NCBI RefSeq assembly: GCF_030730865.1
Contig: NZ_JAVALZ010000001.1
Span: 806,001 to 870,000 of the forward strand
Direction of reading: 5' to 3'
From: Uliginosibacterium sp. 31-16
Lineage (GTDB): Bacteria > Pseudomonadota > Gammaproteobacteria > Burkholderiales > Rhodocyclaceae
DNA length: 64,000 nt
Shown here: positions 1 through 9,900 of the stretch, piece after piece
How the letters are laid out: every line of letters begins with the position of its first letter
How positions within the stretch are numbered: position 1 is the stretch's first letter
Position numbers and translations under genes: made by a program
The notes under the pieces: generated by a model
What the model saw: only the letters and a program-made list of their open reading frames with translations
What the model was told of the DNA's origin: nothing
The model's database searches: none

Positions 1-327
1 CATTTGCCGAACCAGTTCATTGAAAATCACGACGGTCTGAGTCCGATTGCCTTGCAATGACTCAATCACTTGCTTCCGCGCCAACAAGGACTGTGTCTGC
101 TCTTTAAGACGCGCAATTTCAGCGATTTCCTTGTCAAGCGCCGAAATTTCTCTTTTCATGAATTCATTTGATGAAACTTGCGCATCGATCCTTTGGCCGA
201 TCAATACACTTCCTACAAACCACACCGCCGCACCCGCCAGAACAACCAACACAGACAAGGAAATAAACTGCTGCCTGCGATCCTTGCGCGCCTGTTCACG
301 GTGTGGCAAAAGGTTGATGCGAATCAT
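1..327 (-). CDS. pilN: Type IV pilus inner-membrane assembly protein PilN (3' part missing)
   Basis: PilN is a bitopic inner-membrane protein that links cytoplasmic PilM to PilO in the type IV pilus alignment complex. The visible 109 codons start with the family signature MIRINLLPHRE, which binds PilM. A membrane segment follows (about residues 21-42, FISLSVLVVLAGAAVWFVG), then a periplasmic coiled-coil stretch rich in E, K and Q. The ATG at 325-327 overlaps the pilM stop codon (ATGA), so the two are translationally coupled. The gene runs off the left edge of the window; pilO, pilP and pilQ would be expected beyond it. Confidence 0.93.
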   Translation of the reverse strand, partial: MIRINLLPHREQARKDRRQQFISLSVLVVLAGAAVWFVGSVLIGQRIDAQVSSNEFMKREISALDKEIAEIARLKEQTQSLLARKQVIESLQGNRTQTVVIFNELVRQM

Positions 328-1400
328 GCGTCAAACCTCCGCAAAGCCAAACCACATGCCACCAGTAATGCCGGAGCGTCTGCCGCCAGATTTTTCGGAC
401 GAATCCGTTGAGACAACCCCATGCCAACAAAGGGGTTCGCCACTTCGGTAGTAACCTGAGTACGTCCAGCCACTATCTGATCAATCCCGGGAATCACGGC
501 ACACCCTCCTGAGAGGACGATGTGATCAACTTGGTTAAATTGAGTAGAAGTAAAGAAAAACTGCAAAGCACGCGAAATTTCCAGCGCAACACTTTCGGAG
601 AAAGGCCTTAGCAAATCGTGCTCGTAATTTTCGGGCAGACTGCTGGAACGTTTTGCGGCCTCAGCCTCTTCCGTGCTCATCCCGTAATTACGGGAGATAT
701 CCTGCGTCAGTTGATTTCCACCAAAAGCCTGCTCACGCGAATACAGCACGCTGTCGTCGCGCAGAACAGTCACTTTCATCATCTGGGCACCAACATCAAC
801 AAGCGCCACTACCTTGCCCCGGCCGGCTTCGGGCAATCGGCGTTTGATCAAATCAAACGCTGACTGAGACGCAAAGGACTCAACATCCATAACAATTGCA
901 CGCAGACCAGCAGCTTCGGCCGCCGCCACACGATCTTCAACTTTTTCTTTACGTGACGCAGCTATCAACACCTCAACCTCGTCCGCGCCAGACCCCGCCG
1001 GACCTAGAACCTGATAGTCAAGATTCACTTCTTCGATAGCGAACGGGATGTATTGATTGGCTTCAGACTCAACCTGAATTTCCATCTCCAACTCACGCAA
1101 GCCCGCAGGAAGGGTGATTTTTTTCGTAATCACCGCAGCGGCCGGCAACGCCAAAGCCACTTGCTTGGTTGAAGAGCCCAAGCGTCGCCATGCACGCCGA
1201 ATTGAATCGGCAACTGCTTCCAAGCTGGCTATATTGCCATCCGTCACAGCATCTCGCGGCAAAGGTTCAATAGCGTAGCGCTCAAGGCGGAACTGATTCG
1301 ACCCCGCCTCTACAAGCTCTACAAGTTTGACCGCAGAGGAGGATATATCCAGCCCTATCAAGGCTTTGGATTTCCCTCCCAGCAAAGATTGAATGTCCAT
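324..1400 (-). CDS. pilM: Type IV pilus assembly protein PilM (actin-like ATPase)
   Basis: PilM is a cytoplasmic actin/FtsA-like protein that binds ATP and the N-terminal tail of PilN. The 358 residues have the usual family length. Visible actin-fold phosphate loops are LIGLDISSSAVKLVEL near residue 15, VDVGAQMMKVTV near 200 and IVLSGGCAVIPGI near 297. It is the first gene of the pil operon on this strand and overlaps pilN by 4 nt. It is divergent from the PBP1A gene across a 217-bp AT-rich spacer (1401-1617), an arrangement conserved in many beta- and gammaproteobacteria. Confidence 0.95.
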   Translation of the reverse strand: MDIQSLLGGKSKALIGLDISSSAVKLVELVEAGSNQFRLERYAIEPLPRDAVTDGNIASLEAVADSIRRAWRRLGSSTKQVALALPAAAVITKKITLPAGLRELEMEIQVESEANQYIPFAIEEVNLDYQVLGPAGSGADEVEVLIAASRKEKVEDRVAAAEAAGLRAIVMDVESFASQSAFDLIKRRLPEAGRGKVVALVDVGAQMMKVTVLRDDSVLYSREQAFGGNQLTQDISRNYGMSTEEAEAAKRSSSLPENYEHDLLRPFSESVALEISRALQFFFTSTQFNQVDHIVLSGGCAVIPGIDQIVAGRTQVTTEVANPFVGMGLSQRIRPKNLAADAPALLVACGLALRRFDA

Positions 1401-1588
1401 CTCGTCAGGCCACTCTCTAAATGTTGTTTAAATTCAGAAACTTAGGCGCACTTACAATAAATTACTTTAAATCCTAACAGTAAGTTGCAATACAAGTAAA
1501 GCATAACGGCGCCGAACGGTAGAGGCTCCTGCCCGAAGGAGGTTGCCTGCCGCCTGTCATACCCACCTATCCCCCTCTCCGAGACGCA

Positions 1589-1612
1589 TATAATTGCGGC
1601 TTGATTGAAGGA
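1589..1612 (+). promoter_or_regulatory. Likely -10 box and ribosome binding site of the PBP1A gene
   Basis: A perfect TATAAT lies at 1589-1594 and a GAAGGAG ribosome binding site at 1606-1612, six bases before the ATG at 1618. I see no good -35 hexamer at the right distance, so the promoter may depend on an activator or the box may be fortuitous. The rest of the 1401-1617 spacer is AT-rich and must also hold the pilM promoter on the other strand; I could not place it. Confidence 0.4.
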
Positions 1613-1617
1613 GTCTC

Positions 1618-3906
1618 ATGCGTAATCGCCTGCTTGTCCTGTGTTTGTCTGCCGTAGTCGGAATTCCCCTGTTGGGAGTGGCGGCTATCGCCGTGGCCGC
1701 GTCTTTTGCATGGCCCAAACTGCCCTCTCTTGAAGCGCTCTCCGACTACAAGCCGCGCATTCCACTGCGCATATATACCGCCGATGGAGCATTGATAGGT
1801 GAATTTGGCGAGGAACGTCGCACCTTTGTCGCCATACGGGATGTTCCTGACAACCTGAAGTACGCAATTCTGTCTGCCGAAGATGACCGTTTTTTTGAAC
1901 ACGGCGGCGTTGATGTATCCGGGCTGATCCGTGCCACTCTGCTGAATCTAGTGGGCGCAAGCAAGCAAGGAGGGAGCACCATTACTATGCAGGTGGCTCG
2001 TAACTTCTATCTGAGCCGAGAAAAAACTATCAGCCGCAAGTTGTATGAAATTCTGCTGTCACTGAAAATCGAACGCAGTCTTAGCAAAGAACAGATCCTG
2101 GAGGTTTACATCAACCAGATCTATCTCGGGCAACGATCTTACGGCTTCGCTTCAGCCGCGCAAGCTTACTATGGGAAAAATCTCGGAAAGCTGAGCCTGG
2201 CAGAAACGGCCATGCTTGCTGGCTTACCCAAAGCCCCCTCCAAATATAATCCCGTCGTCAATCCCGAGCGTGCAACGGCGCGCCAGCACTATGTACTGCG
2301 TCGCATGCACGAACTCGGACGCATAGATGATCAATCTTTGGAGGCAGCACTTAAGGAACCTCTGCAATTGGCCATCGGGAAAAATGCCACGCAGCCTTCC
2401 GCCCCCCAATTGCACGCCGAATTTGTCGCTGAAATGGCTCGACAACTGGCTTACGAACAATTCAAGGACGAGGCTTATACCAATGGCATTCGCGTAATCA
2501 CCACCATCACAAAAACGGATCAGCAAGCCGCTTATCAAGCCCTGCGTCGCGGCCTGATTGATTACGAGCGGCGCCACGGCTACCGCGGAGCAGAAGCCCA
2601 TGTCGATCTGGCTGCATTGAAAGACAACCCGGAAGACACGCTGGAAGATCTGATAGAGCCCTTCCCCGACCTGGATGAAATGCGCGCGGCTATCGTAACG
2701 GAGGCCTCTCGTCAGAAGATTCGTGCGTATCTGCGTGGTGGCGAAACGATAGACATAGCGGGAGACTCTCTCAAATACGTCGCAGCCATGCTTGCTGACA
2801 ATGCTCCGCAGCAAAAACGCATCACGCCTGGGGCAATAATCCGCATTGTAAAAGCCAGCAAGGGTTGGCAAATCGTGCAGCCCCCTGAAGTTGAAAGCGC
2901 TTTCATTTCCCTTGACCCACACGATGGAGCCATTCGCTCCTTGGTCGGAGGGTTTGACTTTAATCGCAACAAATTCAACCATGCCACGCTGGCTTGGCGT
3001 CAGCCCGGCTCAAGCTTCAAACCCTTCATTTTTTCGGCGGCAGTCGATAAGGGTTTCACTCCGGGAAGCGTATTTGACGATGCACCGCTCAGCTTTTCGG
3101 CAGAAGCAACCGGTAGCCAAGCCTGGAATCCGGGCAACTATGATGGCAGATATGATGGGCCAATGAGTCTGCGCACGGGGCTCGCCAAATCTAAAAACAT
3201 GGTCGCCATCCGCGTCCTGCAGGAAATAACCCCGGCTTATGCTCAGGATTATGTCACCAGCCGCTTTGGCTTCGATCCAGCCAAGAATCCGCCTTACCTG
3301 ACCCTGGCGCTTGGGTCAGGATCGGTCACTCCTTGGCAGATGGCCGCAGCCTATGCCAGTTTCGCCAATGGCGGTTACCGTATCCGGCCTTACATCGTCA
3401 AGGAAATGCTGGATAACAGCGGCAACGTTCTTGCCAGAGTCGATCCCCCGGTTGCGGGCAGCGACGAAGCCGAACGTGTGCTTGACCCACGTAATGTTTA
3501 CCTGATGGACATGATGATGAAAGATGTCGTACGTCGTGGCACGGCGGGTAAAGCCATGGCCCTCGGGCGCGGTGATCTGGCCGGAAAAACGGGGACAACC
3601 AACGAATATGTCGACGCCTGGTTTTGTGGTTATCAGCCGACGCTTGTGGGCATCGCTTGGGTAGGGTTCGATCAGCCTAAAAAGCTGGGGTCGGGTGAGA
3701 CCGGTGGCCTGCTGGCGCTACCGATGTGGGTCGATTACATGCGTCAGGCACTGAAGAACAAGCCCGAACAATATATGGTCCCGCCTCCCGGTCTGGTGGA
3801 GGTCAAGCCCGCTTTTGACAAAGAAGGGCCTGACTACATCTATGAAGAACATCTACCGCGTGAAACACCTGTCGAAGCACAAAGTCAGGCAGCCGCTACA
3901 CCGTGA
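1618..3906 (+). CDS. mrcA: Penicillin-binding protein 1A (bifunctional glycosyltransferase/transpeptidase)
   Basis: Class A PBP that polymerises and crosslinks peptidoglycan at the inner membrane; 762 aa, normal for the family. It has an N-terminal membrane anchor (residues 5-28). The GT51 domain carries catalytic Glu88 in AEDDRFFEHGG and the EQILEVYINQIYLG motif. An OB/ODD-like insertion spans about residues 310-410. The transpeptidase domain has SSFK (nucleophile Ser465, Lys468), SKN near 525 and KTGT at 657-660. The gene is divergent from pilM, and its stop codon abuts the cyaY stop codon. All catalytic motifs are intact, in contrast with the PBP1C-like gene at 38.8 kb. Confidence 0.96.
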   Translation: MRNRLLVLCLSAVVGIPLLGVAAIAVAASFAWPKLPSLEALSDYKPRIPLRIYTADGALIGEFGEERRTFVAIRDVPDNLKYAILSAEDDRFFEHGGVDVSGLIRATLLNLVGASKQGGSTITMQVARNFYLSREKTISRKLYEILLSLKIERSLSKEQILEVYINQIYLGQRSYGFASAAQAYYGKNLGKLSLAETAMLAGLPKAPSKYNPVVNPERATARQHYVLRRMHELGRIDDQSLEAALKEPLQLAIGKNATQPSAPQLHAEFVAEMARQLAYEQFKDEAYTNGIRVITTITKTDQQAAYQALRRGLIDYERRHGYRGAEAHVDLAALKDNPEDTLEDLIEPFPDLDEMRAAIVTEASRQKIRAYLRGGETIDIAGDSLKYVAAMLADNAPQQKRITPGAIIRIVKASKGWQIVQPPEVESAFISLDPHDGAIRSLVGGFDFNRNKFNHATLAWRQPGSSFKPFIFSAAVDKGFTPGSVFDDAPLSFSAEATGSQAWNPGNYDGRYDGPMSLRTGLAKSKNMVAIRVLQEITPAYAQDYVTSRFGFDPAKNPPYLTLALGSGSVTPWQMAAAYASFANGGYRIRPYIVKEMLDNSGNVLARVDPPVAGSDEAERVLDPRNVYLMDMMMKDVVRRGTAGKAMALGRGDLAGKTGTTNEYVDAWFCGYQPTLVGIAWVGFDQPKKLGSGETGGLLALPMWVDYMRQALKNKPEQYMVPPPGLVEVKPAFDKEGPDYIYEEHLPRETPVEAQSQAAATP

Positions 3907-4248
3907 TCAATCCCTGCGGGCCAGCACAACCGGCACACCAGCCTGCAGGGAAAGCTGCTTTGACAGAGAGGTCCACAACTCAAGCCCATCACGCGTGCCT
4001 ACCCAGACCTTACCTTCTGGCCGGAAATGGAAACCTCCCAATCGTGCGGCTACCCATATCTCACGCGCAGCGGCATGGCGATTAATGATGATCTGCGAAC
4101 CATCCTCAAACTCCAATTGCAGAATTCCACCAGGCTGAACCTCGATATCAATATCGATTTCAGCCGCAGCGGCGGCAGCCTCAATTGCGTCCTCCAGTTG
4201 CAGCAATAGCGTTTCTGCCGCCGCCAGAAAATCCTCTTCGCCCATCAT
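3907..4248 (-). CDS. cyaY: Iron-sulfur cluster assembly regulator CyaY (frataxin)
   Basis: Frataxin family, an iron-binding regulator of IscS/IscU in Fe-S cluster assembly. About 113 aa, as expected. The N-terminal helix carries the acidic ridge (GEEDFLAAAETLLLQLEDAI). The beta-sheet core follows with GGILQLEFEDGSQIIINRH, EIWVAARLGGFHF and a final helix ending in AGVPVVL. A strong AGGAAGG site lies 5 nt before the ATG at 4248; a GTG two codons upstream and an ATG one codon downstream are alternatives. It is convergent with the PBP1A gene without any spacer and divergent from the small lipoprotein gene. Confidence 0.93.
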   Translation of the reverse strand: MMGEEDFLAAAETLLLQLEDAIEAAAAAAEIDIDIEVQPGGILQLEFEDGSQIIINRHAAAREIWVAARLGGFHFRPEGKVWVGTRDGLELWTSLSKQLSLQAGVPVVLARRD

Positions 4249-4304
4249 GCACACCTTCCTTTGTTAAGATTGGTCCTTACTTCTACAGCCTCGGTAACCC
4301 GCCC

Positions 4305-4430
4305 ATGCGCATCCTGCCCCTGATCACTCTCTGCCTTGTCCTGACCGCCTGCGGCATCAAGGGGGCATTGGAGCTCCCCCAGCCTGTCAAACCCGGCACG
4401 ACGCAATCACCCCCTGCAGGCAGGCCTTGA
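4305..4430 (+). CDS. lptM: Small LptM/YifL-like lipoprotein
   Basis: 41-residue lipoprotein: a short signal peptide, lipobox LTAC with Cys at about residue 17, then GIKGALELP and a Pro-rich tail. The G-x-K-G-x-L-x-x-P pattern is the LptM/YifL family signature; in E. coli LptM assists maturation of the LptD translocon. In many proteobacteria this gene sits between cyaY and lysA. Here cyaY is present on the other side, but no lysA follows. The ATG at 4305 is chosen because it places the signal peptide at the N-terminus. Confidence 0.8.
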   Translation: MRILPLITLCLVLTACGIKGALELPQPVKPGTTQSPPAGRP

Positions 4431-4673
4431 TTCTCCTTTGCATTTTAGCCGTATCCGCATGACCTCCTGCCCGCATGGGCAAGTGCATTCCGTTACGTCC
4501 TCTGGCCGCGCCGTTGGCTGCCTGCTGATGGTAGAAAGACTGTTGAGACACACAGGCTCCTGTTCAAGGAACAGGGCTATCGGCCGATAAAGTCGCTGTT
4601 GACCTGCTGCCCTGCGCCTTTCGGCGCTGCATCTGTCACTTGCAACACGACACCGGGTCACGGGAGACGTTAC

Positions 4674-6944
4674 ATGGTAACCAAGACAGCTGATGACGAG
4701 TTGCTGTTCGCCGGAGATCCGGCCGAGCGCCCTGTCGGCAAACAATCGGGCCATCCGCCCCCATGGCGAGTCTTGATTGTTGACGACGATCCCGACGTTC
4801 ACACCACGACCACCTTCGCCTTGCGGGGAACGGAGATCCTGGGCCGTGCGATTACCTTTCTGCACGCAGACTCCGCCGCTCAAGCGCGTGACATCCTCAC
4901 GAATGATCGCGACATAGCCGTCATTCTTCTCGACGTCGTGATGGAAGAAGAGGACTCCGGCCTCAAACTGGTCCGCATCATCCGCGAAGACTTCGGCATG
5001 GGCGAAACCCGTATCATCCTGCGCACGGGGCAACCAGGCTATGCCCCGGAAATGGACGCCATTCGCGACTATGACATCAACGACTACAAGACCAAGTCGG
5101 AGCTCACCCGCAACAAGCTATTCACGGCGCTGACCTCGGCCGTTCGCTCCTATCGGCAGATCCGAACCATCAATGAAAATCGACGTGGTCTGGATCTGAT
5201 TGTCCGCGCCAGCGGCGAATTGCTCGCGTTATCAGGCATCCGCAACTTCGCTGCGGGGATCATCACTCAAATGTCAGCCTTGCTTGGAGTGATGCCAGAA
5301 GGTCTGATCTGTGTCCAGAGGCCGCCAGAGATAGAGCTTGCTGAAGATGGCACGCTGGTTATTGCCGCAGCCGGCAGGTATGCCTCACTGATCAATCTGC
5401 CGATAGATGAGATCGGTAATGAACGCGTCTTCAACAGCCTCAATCGCTGCCTGGATGAAGAACACCACATTTTCGAAGCTGATAGCACGACCTTGTTTTT
5501 CGGCAGCCGGACACACCGCAACATGGCTGCCTATCTGGATGCTCCGATCGACATTGATGACAGCAGCCGACAGCTGCTTGAAGTCTTCTGCACCAACATT
5601 TCAATTGGGCTGGAGAACACGCTCCTGTTCTCGCAGCTTCACGATTACGCATATTTCGACTCGCTGACAGGCCTGCCCAACCGTCGCAGTCTGATCAACA
5701 AGCTCGACGAGCGCCTGCTTGGCGGCGAGCGGGGCCGCTACAGTCTTGCACTCATAGATCTGGACGGCTTTGCCGAAACCAATGACGCACTGGGACATCA
5801 ATACGGAGATGAACTGCTGAAGGCCGTCGCTGAACGTATCCGCAGCATTCTCGGACCGCAATGCACCCTGGCTCGTCTGTCGGCCGACACGTTTGCTGTG
5901 CTGGGGCAGATTGAGCTGCTGCTTCCCGCCAACCTTCAGGCGTTGTTCCGCGATGCATTTGTAATTCAGGAACAAGAGCTCATGATCGCCTCCACGATGG
6001 GCATCGCTCATCTTGTGGATGTTGACGGCAATGGCGCCGAAGCGCTCAAGGATGCCTACCTTGCCTTGCGCCGGGCAAAAACTCACGCCCGTGGAGAATA
6101 CATGTTCTTCACACGTGATATGGCCACCGAAATTCGCGAACGCTCAAAGCTGATGCAAGCCCTGCGCGTAGCCATTGAAAGACAGCGCCTGTTTTTGTGC
6201 TACCAACCACAGATTTCTCTCGTAACAGGTCAGGTCATAGGGCTCGAGGCCTTGCTGCGCTGGAGAGCTGAAGATGGCCGCCTGATCGAACCAAGTCGCT
6301 TCATTCCGATCGCGGAACACTCTGGCATGATCGTGAGTATCGGAGACTGGGTTCTGCGCATGTCCTGTTTCCAGCAGGCCGAACTGTCCCGGCATGGCTT
6401 CAAGAATCTCTCCATGGCGATCAACGTCTCGGTCGGGCAATTCCGCCATCCACGCTTCCTGGCTGCGCTGCAGGGAGCCTTGGCGGATAGCGGCGTTGAT
6501 CCGCGCCTGATCGAACTGGAAATCACGGAGTCCATGGCGATGGAAGAAGCCGACCTGCTGGCCAAGACGCTGGACAGCATCAAAGGACTGGGCGTGCGGA
6601 TCGCCATTGATGACTTTGGTACCGGTTTTTCATCTCTGTCCTACCTGCAGCGCCTGCAGGTCGATCGTTTGAAAATCGACAGAGCTTTCGTCGCGGAAAT
6701 CACCCATAGCGAACGTGCACGTCGCATTCCCGAACTCGTCATCCAGCTGGGGCACAAGCTGGGCTTGACTGTACTGGCCGAAGGCGTTGAAGAGCAAGAG
6801 CAGGCCGATATCCTGCTTCAACTTGGCTGCGAGGATGCGCAAGGCTTCTATTACGCCCGCCCGATGGAACCGCAACAACTGATTGACTGGCTGCGCGCCT
6901 ACCCGGTATGTAGCCCGGACGGCGGCGCTCCAAACGACGCATAA
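4674..6944 (+). CDS. Response regulator with DUF3369, degenerate GGDEF and EAL domains
   Basis: Predicted c-di-GMP phosphodiesterase under two-component control, 756 aa. The receiver domain covers about residues 32-160 with acidic pocket DDD near 37 and phospho-acceptor Asp87 in LLDVVM. DUF3369 follows (about 165-325). The GGDEF-like domain (about 330-490) has SADTF where an active cyclase has GGDEF, so it should be catalytically dead. The EAL domain (about 500-745) looks intact: LEALLRW, ELEITESM, IDDFGTGFSSL and LAEGVEEQEQ. The ATG at 4674 is chosen because GGGAGA sits 7 nt upstream; an in-frame ATG 75 nt earlier has no such site. The 4431-4673 spacer shows no gene. The downstream kinase gene is the probable partner. 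Confidence 0.92.
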   Translation: MVTKTADDELLFAGDPAERPVGKQSGHPPPWRVLIVDDDPDVHTTTTFALRGTEILGRAITFLHADSAAQARDILTNDRDIAVILLDVVMEEEDSGLKLVRIIREDFGMGETRIILRTGQPGYAPEMDAIRDYDINDYKTKSELTRNKLFTALTSAVRSYRQIRTINENRRGLDLIVRASGELLALSGIRNFAAGIITQMSALLGVMPEGLICVQRPPEIELAEDGTLVIAAAGRYASLINLPIDEIGNERVFNSLNRCLDEEHHIFEADSTTLFFGSRTHRNMAAYLDAPIDIDDSSRQLLEVFCTNISIGLENTLLFSQLHDYAYFDSLTGLPNRRSLINKLDERLLGGERGRYSLALIDLDGFAETNDALGHQYGDELLKAVAERIRSILGPQCTLARLSADTFAVLGQIELLLPANLQALFRDAFVIQEQELMIASTMGIAHLVDVDGNGAEALKDAYLALRRAKTHARGEYMFFTRDMATEIRERSKLMQALRVAIERQRLFLCYQPQISLVTGQVIGLEALLRWRAEDGRLIEPSRFIPIAEHSGMIVSIGDWVLRMSCFQQAELSRHGFKNLSMAINVSVGQFRHPRFLAALQGALADSGVDPRLIELEITESMAMEEADLLAKTLDSIKGLGVRIAIDDFGTGFSSLSYLQRLQVDRLKIDRAFVAEITHSERARRIPELVIQLGHKLGLTVLAEGVEEQEQADILLQLGCEDAQGFYYARPMEPQQLIDWLRAYPVCSPDGGAPNDA

Positions 6945-6991
6945 ACCGTTATCCAGCAAGTCTACAAGACCCGAGCAGGAGGAGTAGCACC

Positions 6992-9900
6992 GTGCAGTTC
7001 ACCGTCCGACGTGCAGTCATCATTGCCGTATTGCTGGGCATGCTGCTGCCGGCGATTATCGCCGGGCTGGTTCTCGCGCGCTTTTTCTACAGTGACAAAC
7101 TCAATACTGAGGTCACGCGCAGCCTGGAACACAACACGGATGTGATTGCCCTCGGAGTCCGCGAAAGCCTGTGGGCGCTGGACAAGGACTCTGCCACCGC
7201 CCTGGTTGAAGCACTGATGAAAGACCCCGCGCTGGTCAGTATTGAGGTTCTTGATCCACGGCTTGGAAAATTTGTCTTCCGCGAAGCTCCAGAACGCCGC
7301 GAGGGCCAGATTCACGCCTTGGAACGGCCGGTCTTGCACCGTGGCGAAACAATTGGCCGGATTCGCCTTGAGCTGAGTGAGGCCCCCCTGAAGCAGAGCC
7401 TGCAAACCCAGCTACTTACCTCGACTGGGGTCCTCAGTCTGCAACTGATTGTCAGCGTAGCGCTGATTCTTTTCGTCCTGCAGCGCAGAGTCGGACGTCC
7501 GCTATTGCGACTGAGCGATGAGGCTGCAGCGCTGGCCCGTGGAGAACTCGACAAGCCCATACAGCCCCTGCGGGCTGACGAAATCGGCCAGGTCGAATCC
7601 CAGCTCGAAGTCACACGCCAGGCCCTGCAGGGTCTGTTCCGCACTCTGGAGCAGAAAAATCGCGCGCTGGAGGTCGATTTGCGCGAACGCATGCGTGTTG
7701 AGGCCGCCCTGCGTGATCGTGAACAACGCCTGCGCACGCTGGTTGAACAAAGTCCGCTGGCGGTTATCGAATTTGATCTGGGTTGGCATATCTTGGACTG
7801 GAACGACGCGGCCGTACGCATTTTCGGCTGGCGCCGCGAAGAGGTGCTCGGGCGCCATGCCAGCATACTCATGTCGCGCATCCAGCCTCTGCCCGAAGAC
7901 AGCCTCAACCAGCAACTGGATCGTGCCATAACCGACGCACATATCAAGCTGCGCTGCGGGCGTGCCGACCAGGCTCAAATCGTCTGTCAATGGTACAACA
8001 GCCTGATCCGGGACTCTTCTGGTGCGGGGCAGCGGATCGTGGCAATGGTCGAAGACATTACCGAACGCCAACGCTCCGACGACGAGATCCGCCGGCTGGC
8101 CACGGTGGTGCGCCTGACCACCAATCTGGTAGCGCTGACGGGTGCTGACGGTCGTATCGAATGGTTCAACCAGGCTTTTGAAGAACGTTGCGCCGGTGCG
8201 GGAGAAAGCGTACTGGGCGCCCACCTGGGTGATGTCCTGCGCGGGCAGGCCGGTCCTGAAGGGAGTGCCCGCATCCCGGAATTTGAAGCAGCAATGCTCA
8301 ACGGGCAGATGCTCAGCGGTCTGGAACTGTCGCTCTCCAGCCCCGTCGGCGAGAACCGCTGGGTTTCGCTTGAATTGCAACCCATTCGTGGCGATGGCGA
8401 ACACGTACTGCAATGGGTTGCCTTGCTCACTGACATCACCGATCGTCGCGCCATGGCCGACGCTCTGCGCAATCTGGCCCGGATTGATGCCGATGTCGAA
8501 TCAGCAGCCTTTTTTGAAGATTTGCTCTTGATTCTTGCGCGCGGCGCAGGCGCCCAGGCCGCCTACCTTGCGACCCATGACAAAGACAGCTTCACCATCC
8601 AGGCAAACTGGACATCTCCAGGCTGGTCAATCGTTCCAGGACGCCATCCACTTCGTGGCACCCTCGGTGGCCGGGTCAGCACGGACGGCCCGCTCATGCT
8701 CAAGCACCATGCCTACGAAGCCATCAGCCGCGATCCTGCCCTGTTTGGCAGCACCCGAACCGAAGCCCTGATCATCGAGCCCATCATTGATAGCTCGGAG
8801 CACACCCTGGGGCACATCCTGATGCTCTTTGAGAACCCGCTCAGTCAGGCTGCCGGTGTGCAATCACTGATCGAGCTCGGTGCCGCGCGCGCCGCCACCG
8901 AGATGCTGCGTCAGCGCACCCTGCAGGCCCTGCAGCACAGCGAACAGAAATTCTTTTCAATTTTCCAGTACGCCCCGATCCCGATTGCCCTGCTGCGCCG
9001 GTCGGACAGCATCTGCCTAGATCTGAACCCATCCTTCCTTGCCCATTTCGGTTATCAGCGCGCTGACATCATTGGCCGCACCGTCGCTGAAACCCCGATC
9101 TATGTTGACCTTGCCGAACGCCAGTGGGTGCTGGATCTGCTCGCCAGCGCAGGAGAAGTCTCCGGCGCCGAAATGCGCCTGCGCACCCATGATGGAGACA
9201 TCCGCGACTGCCAGATCTACGTCCGCCCGGTCACCATGGGGGAGGATGCCTGTCTGCTGGTCGCTACCGTTGATGTCTCCCCGCTGCTGGAAGCGCAACG
9301 GCAGGTTGAAGAGCTCAACCAGTCACTGGAACGCCGCGTTGTCGAGCGCACCCACGCGCTGGCTGACGCCAACGCCGAACTGGAAAAAACTCTTGAACGC
9401 CTCAAGCGGACCCTCGATGAACTCGTGCGTTCTGAAAAACTCGCCGCGCTGGGGTCACTGGTTGCCGGTATCGCTCACGAACTGAATACGCCAATCGGCA
9501 ATAGCCTGATGGTGGCCAGCACCCTGCGCGACTCCAACCAGACCTTCCGTGCCGAACTCGCTGCCGGTCTGCGTCGCTCCACGCTGGACACACACATCGC
9601 CGAATCGGACACCGCCGCTGACATTCTGATGCGCAATCTGGGTCGCGCAGCAGAGTTGATCTCCAGTTTCAAGCAGGTCGCGGTAGATCAGACCAGCTCA
9701 CAACGGCGCAAATTCGATCTGGCCGAAGTCGTCGGCGAAATCATCGTCACCATGCACCCGGTATTCCGCAAGACCCGCTTTTGCGTTGACTGCCAGATTC
9801 CTCCGGGCATTCAGCTTGACAGCTACCCCGGCCCCTTCGGTCAGGTCGTTGCCAATCTGCTTAACAACGCCATCCTGCATGCTTTTGAAGGGCGTACAGA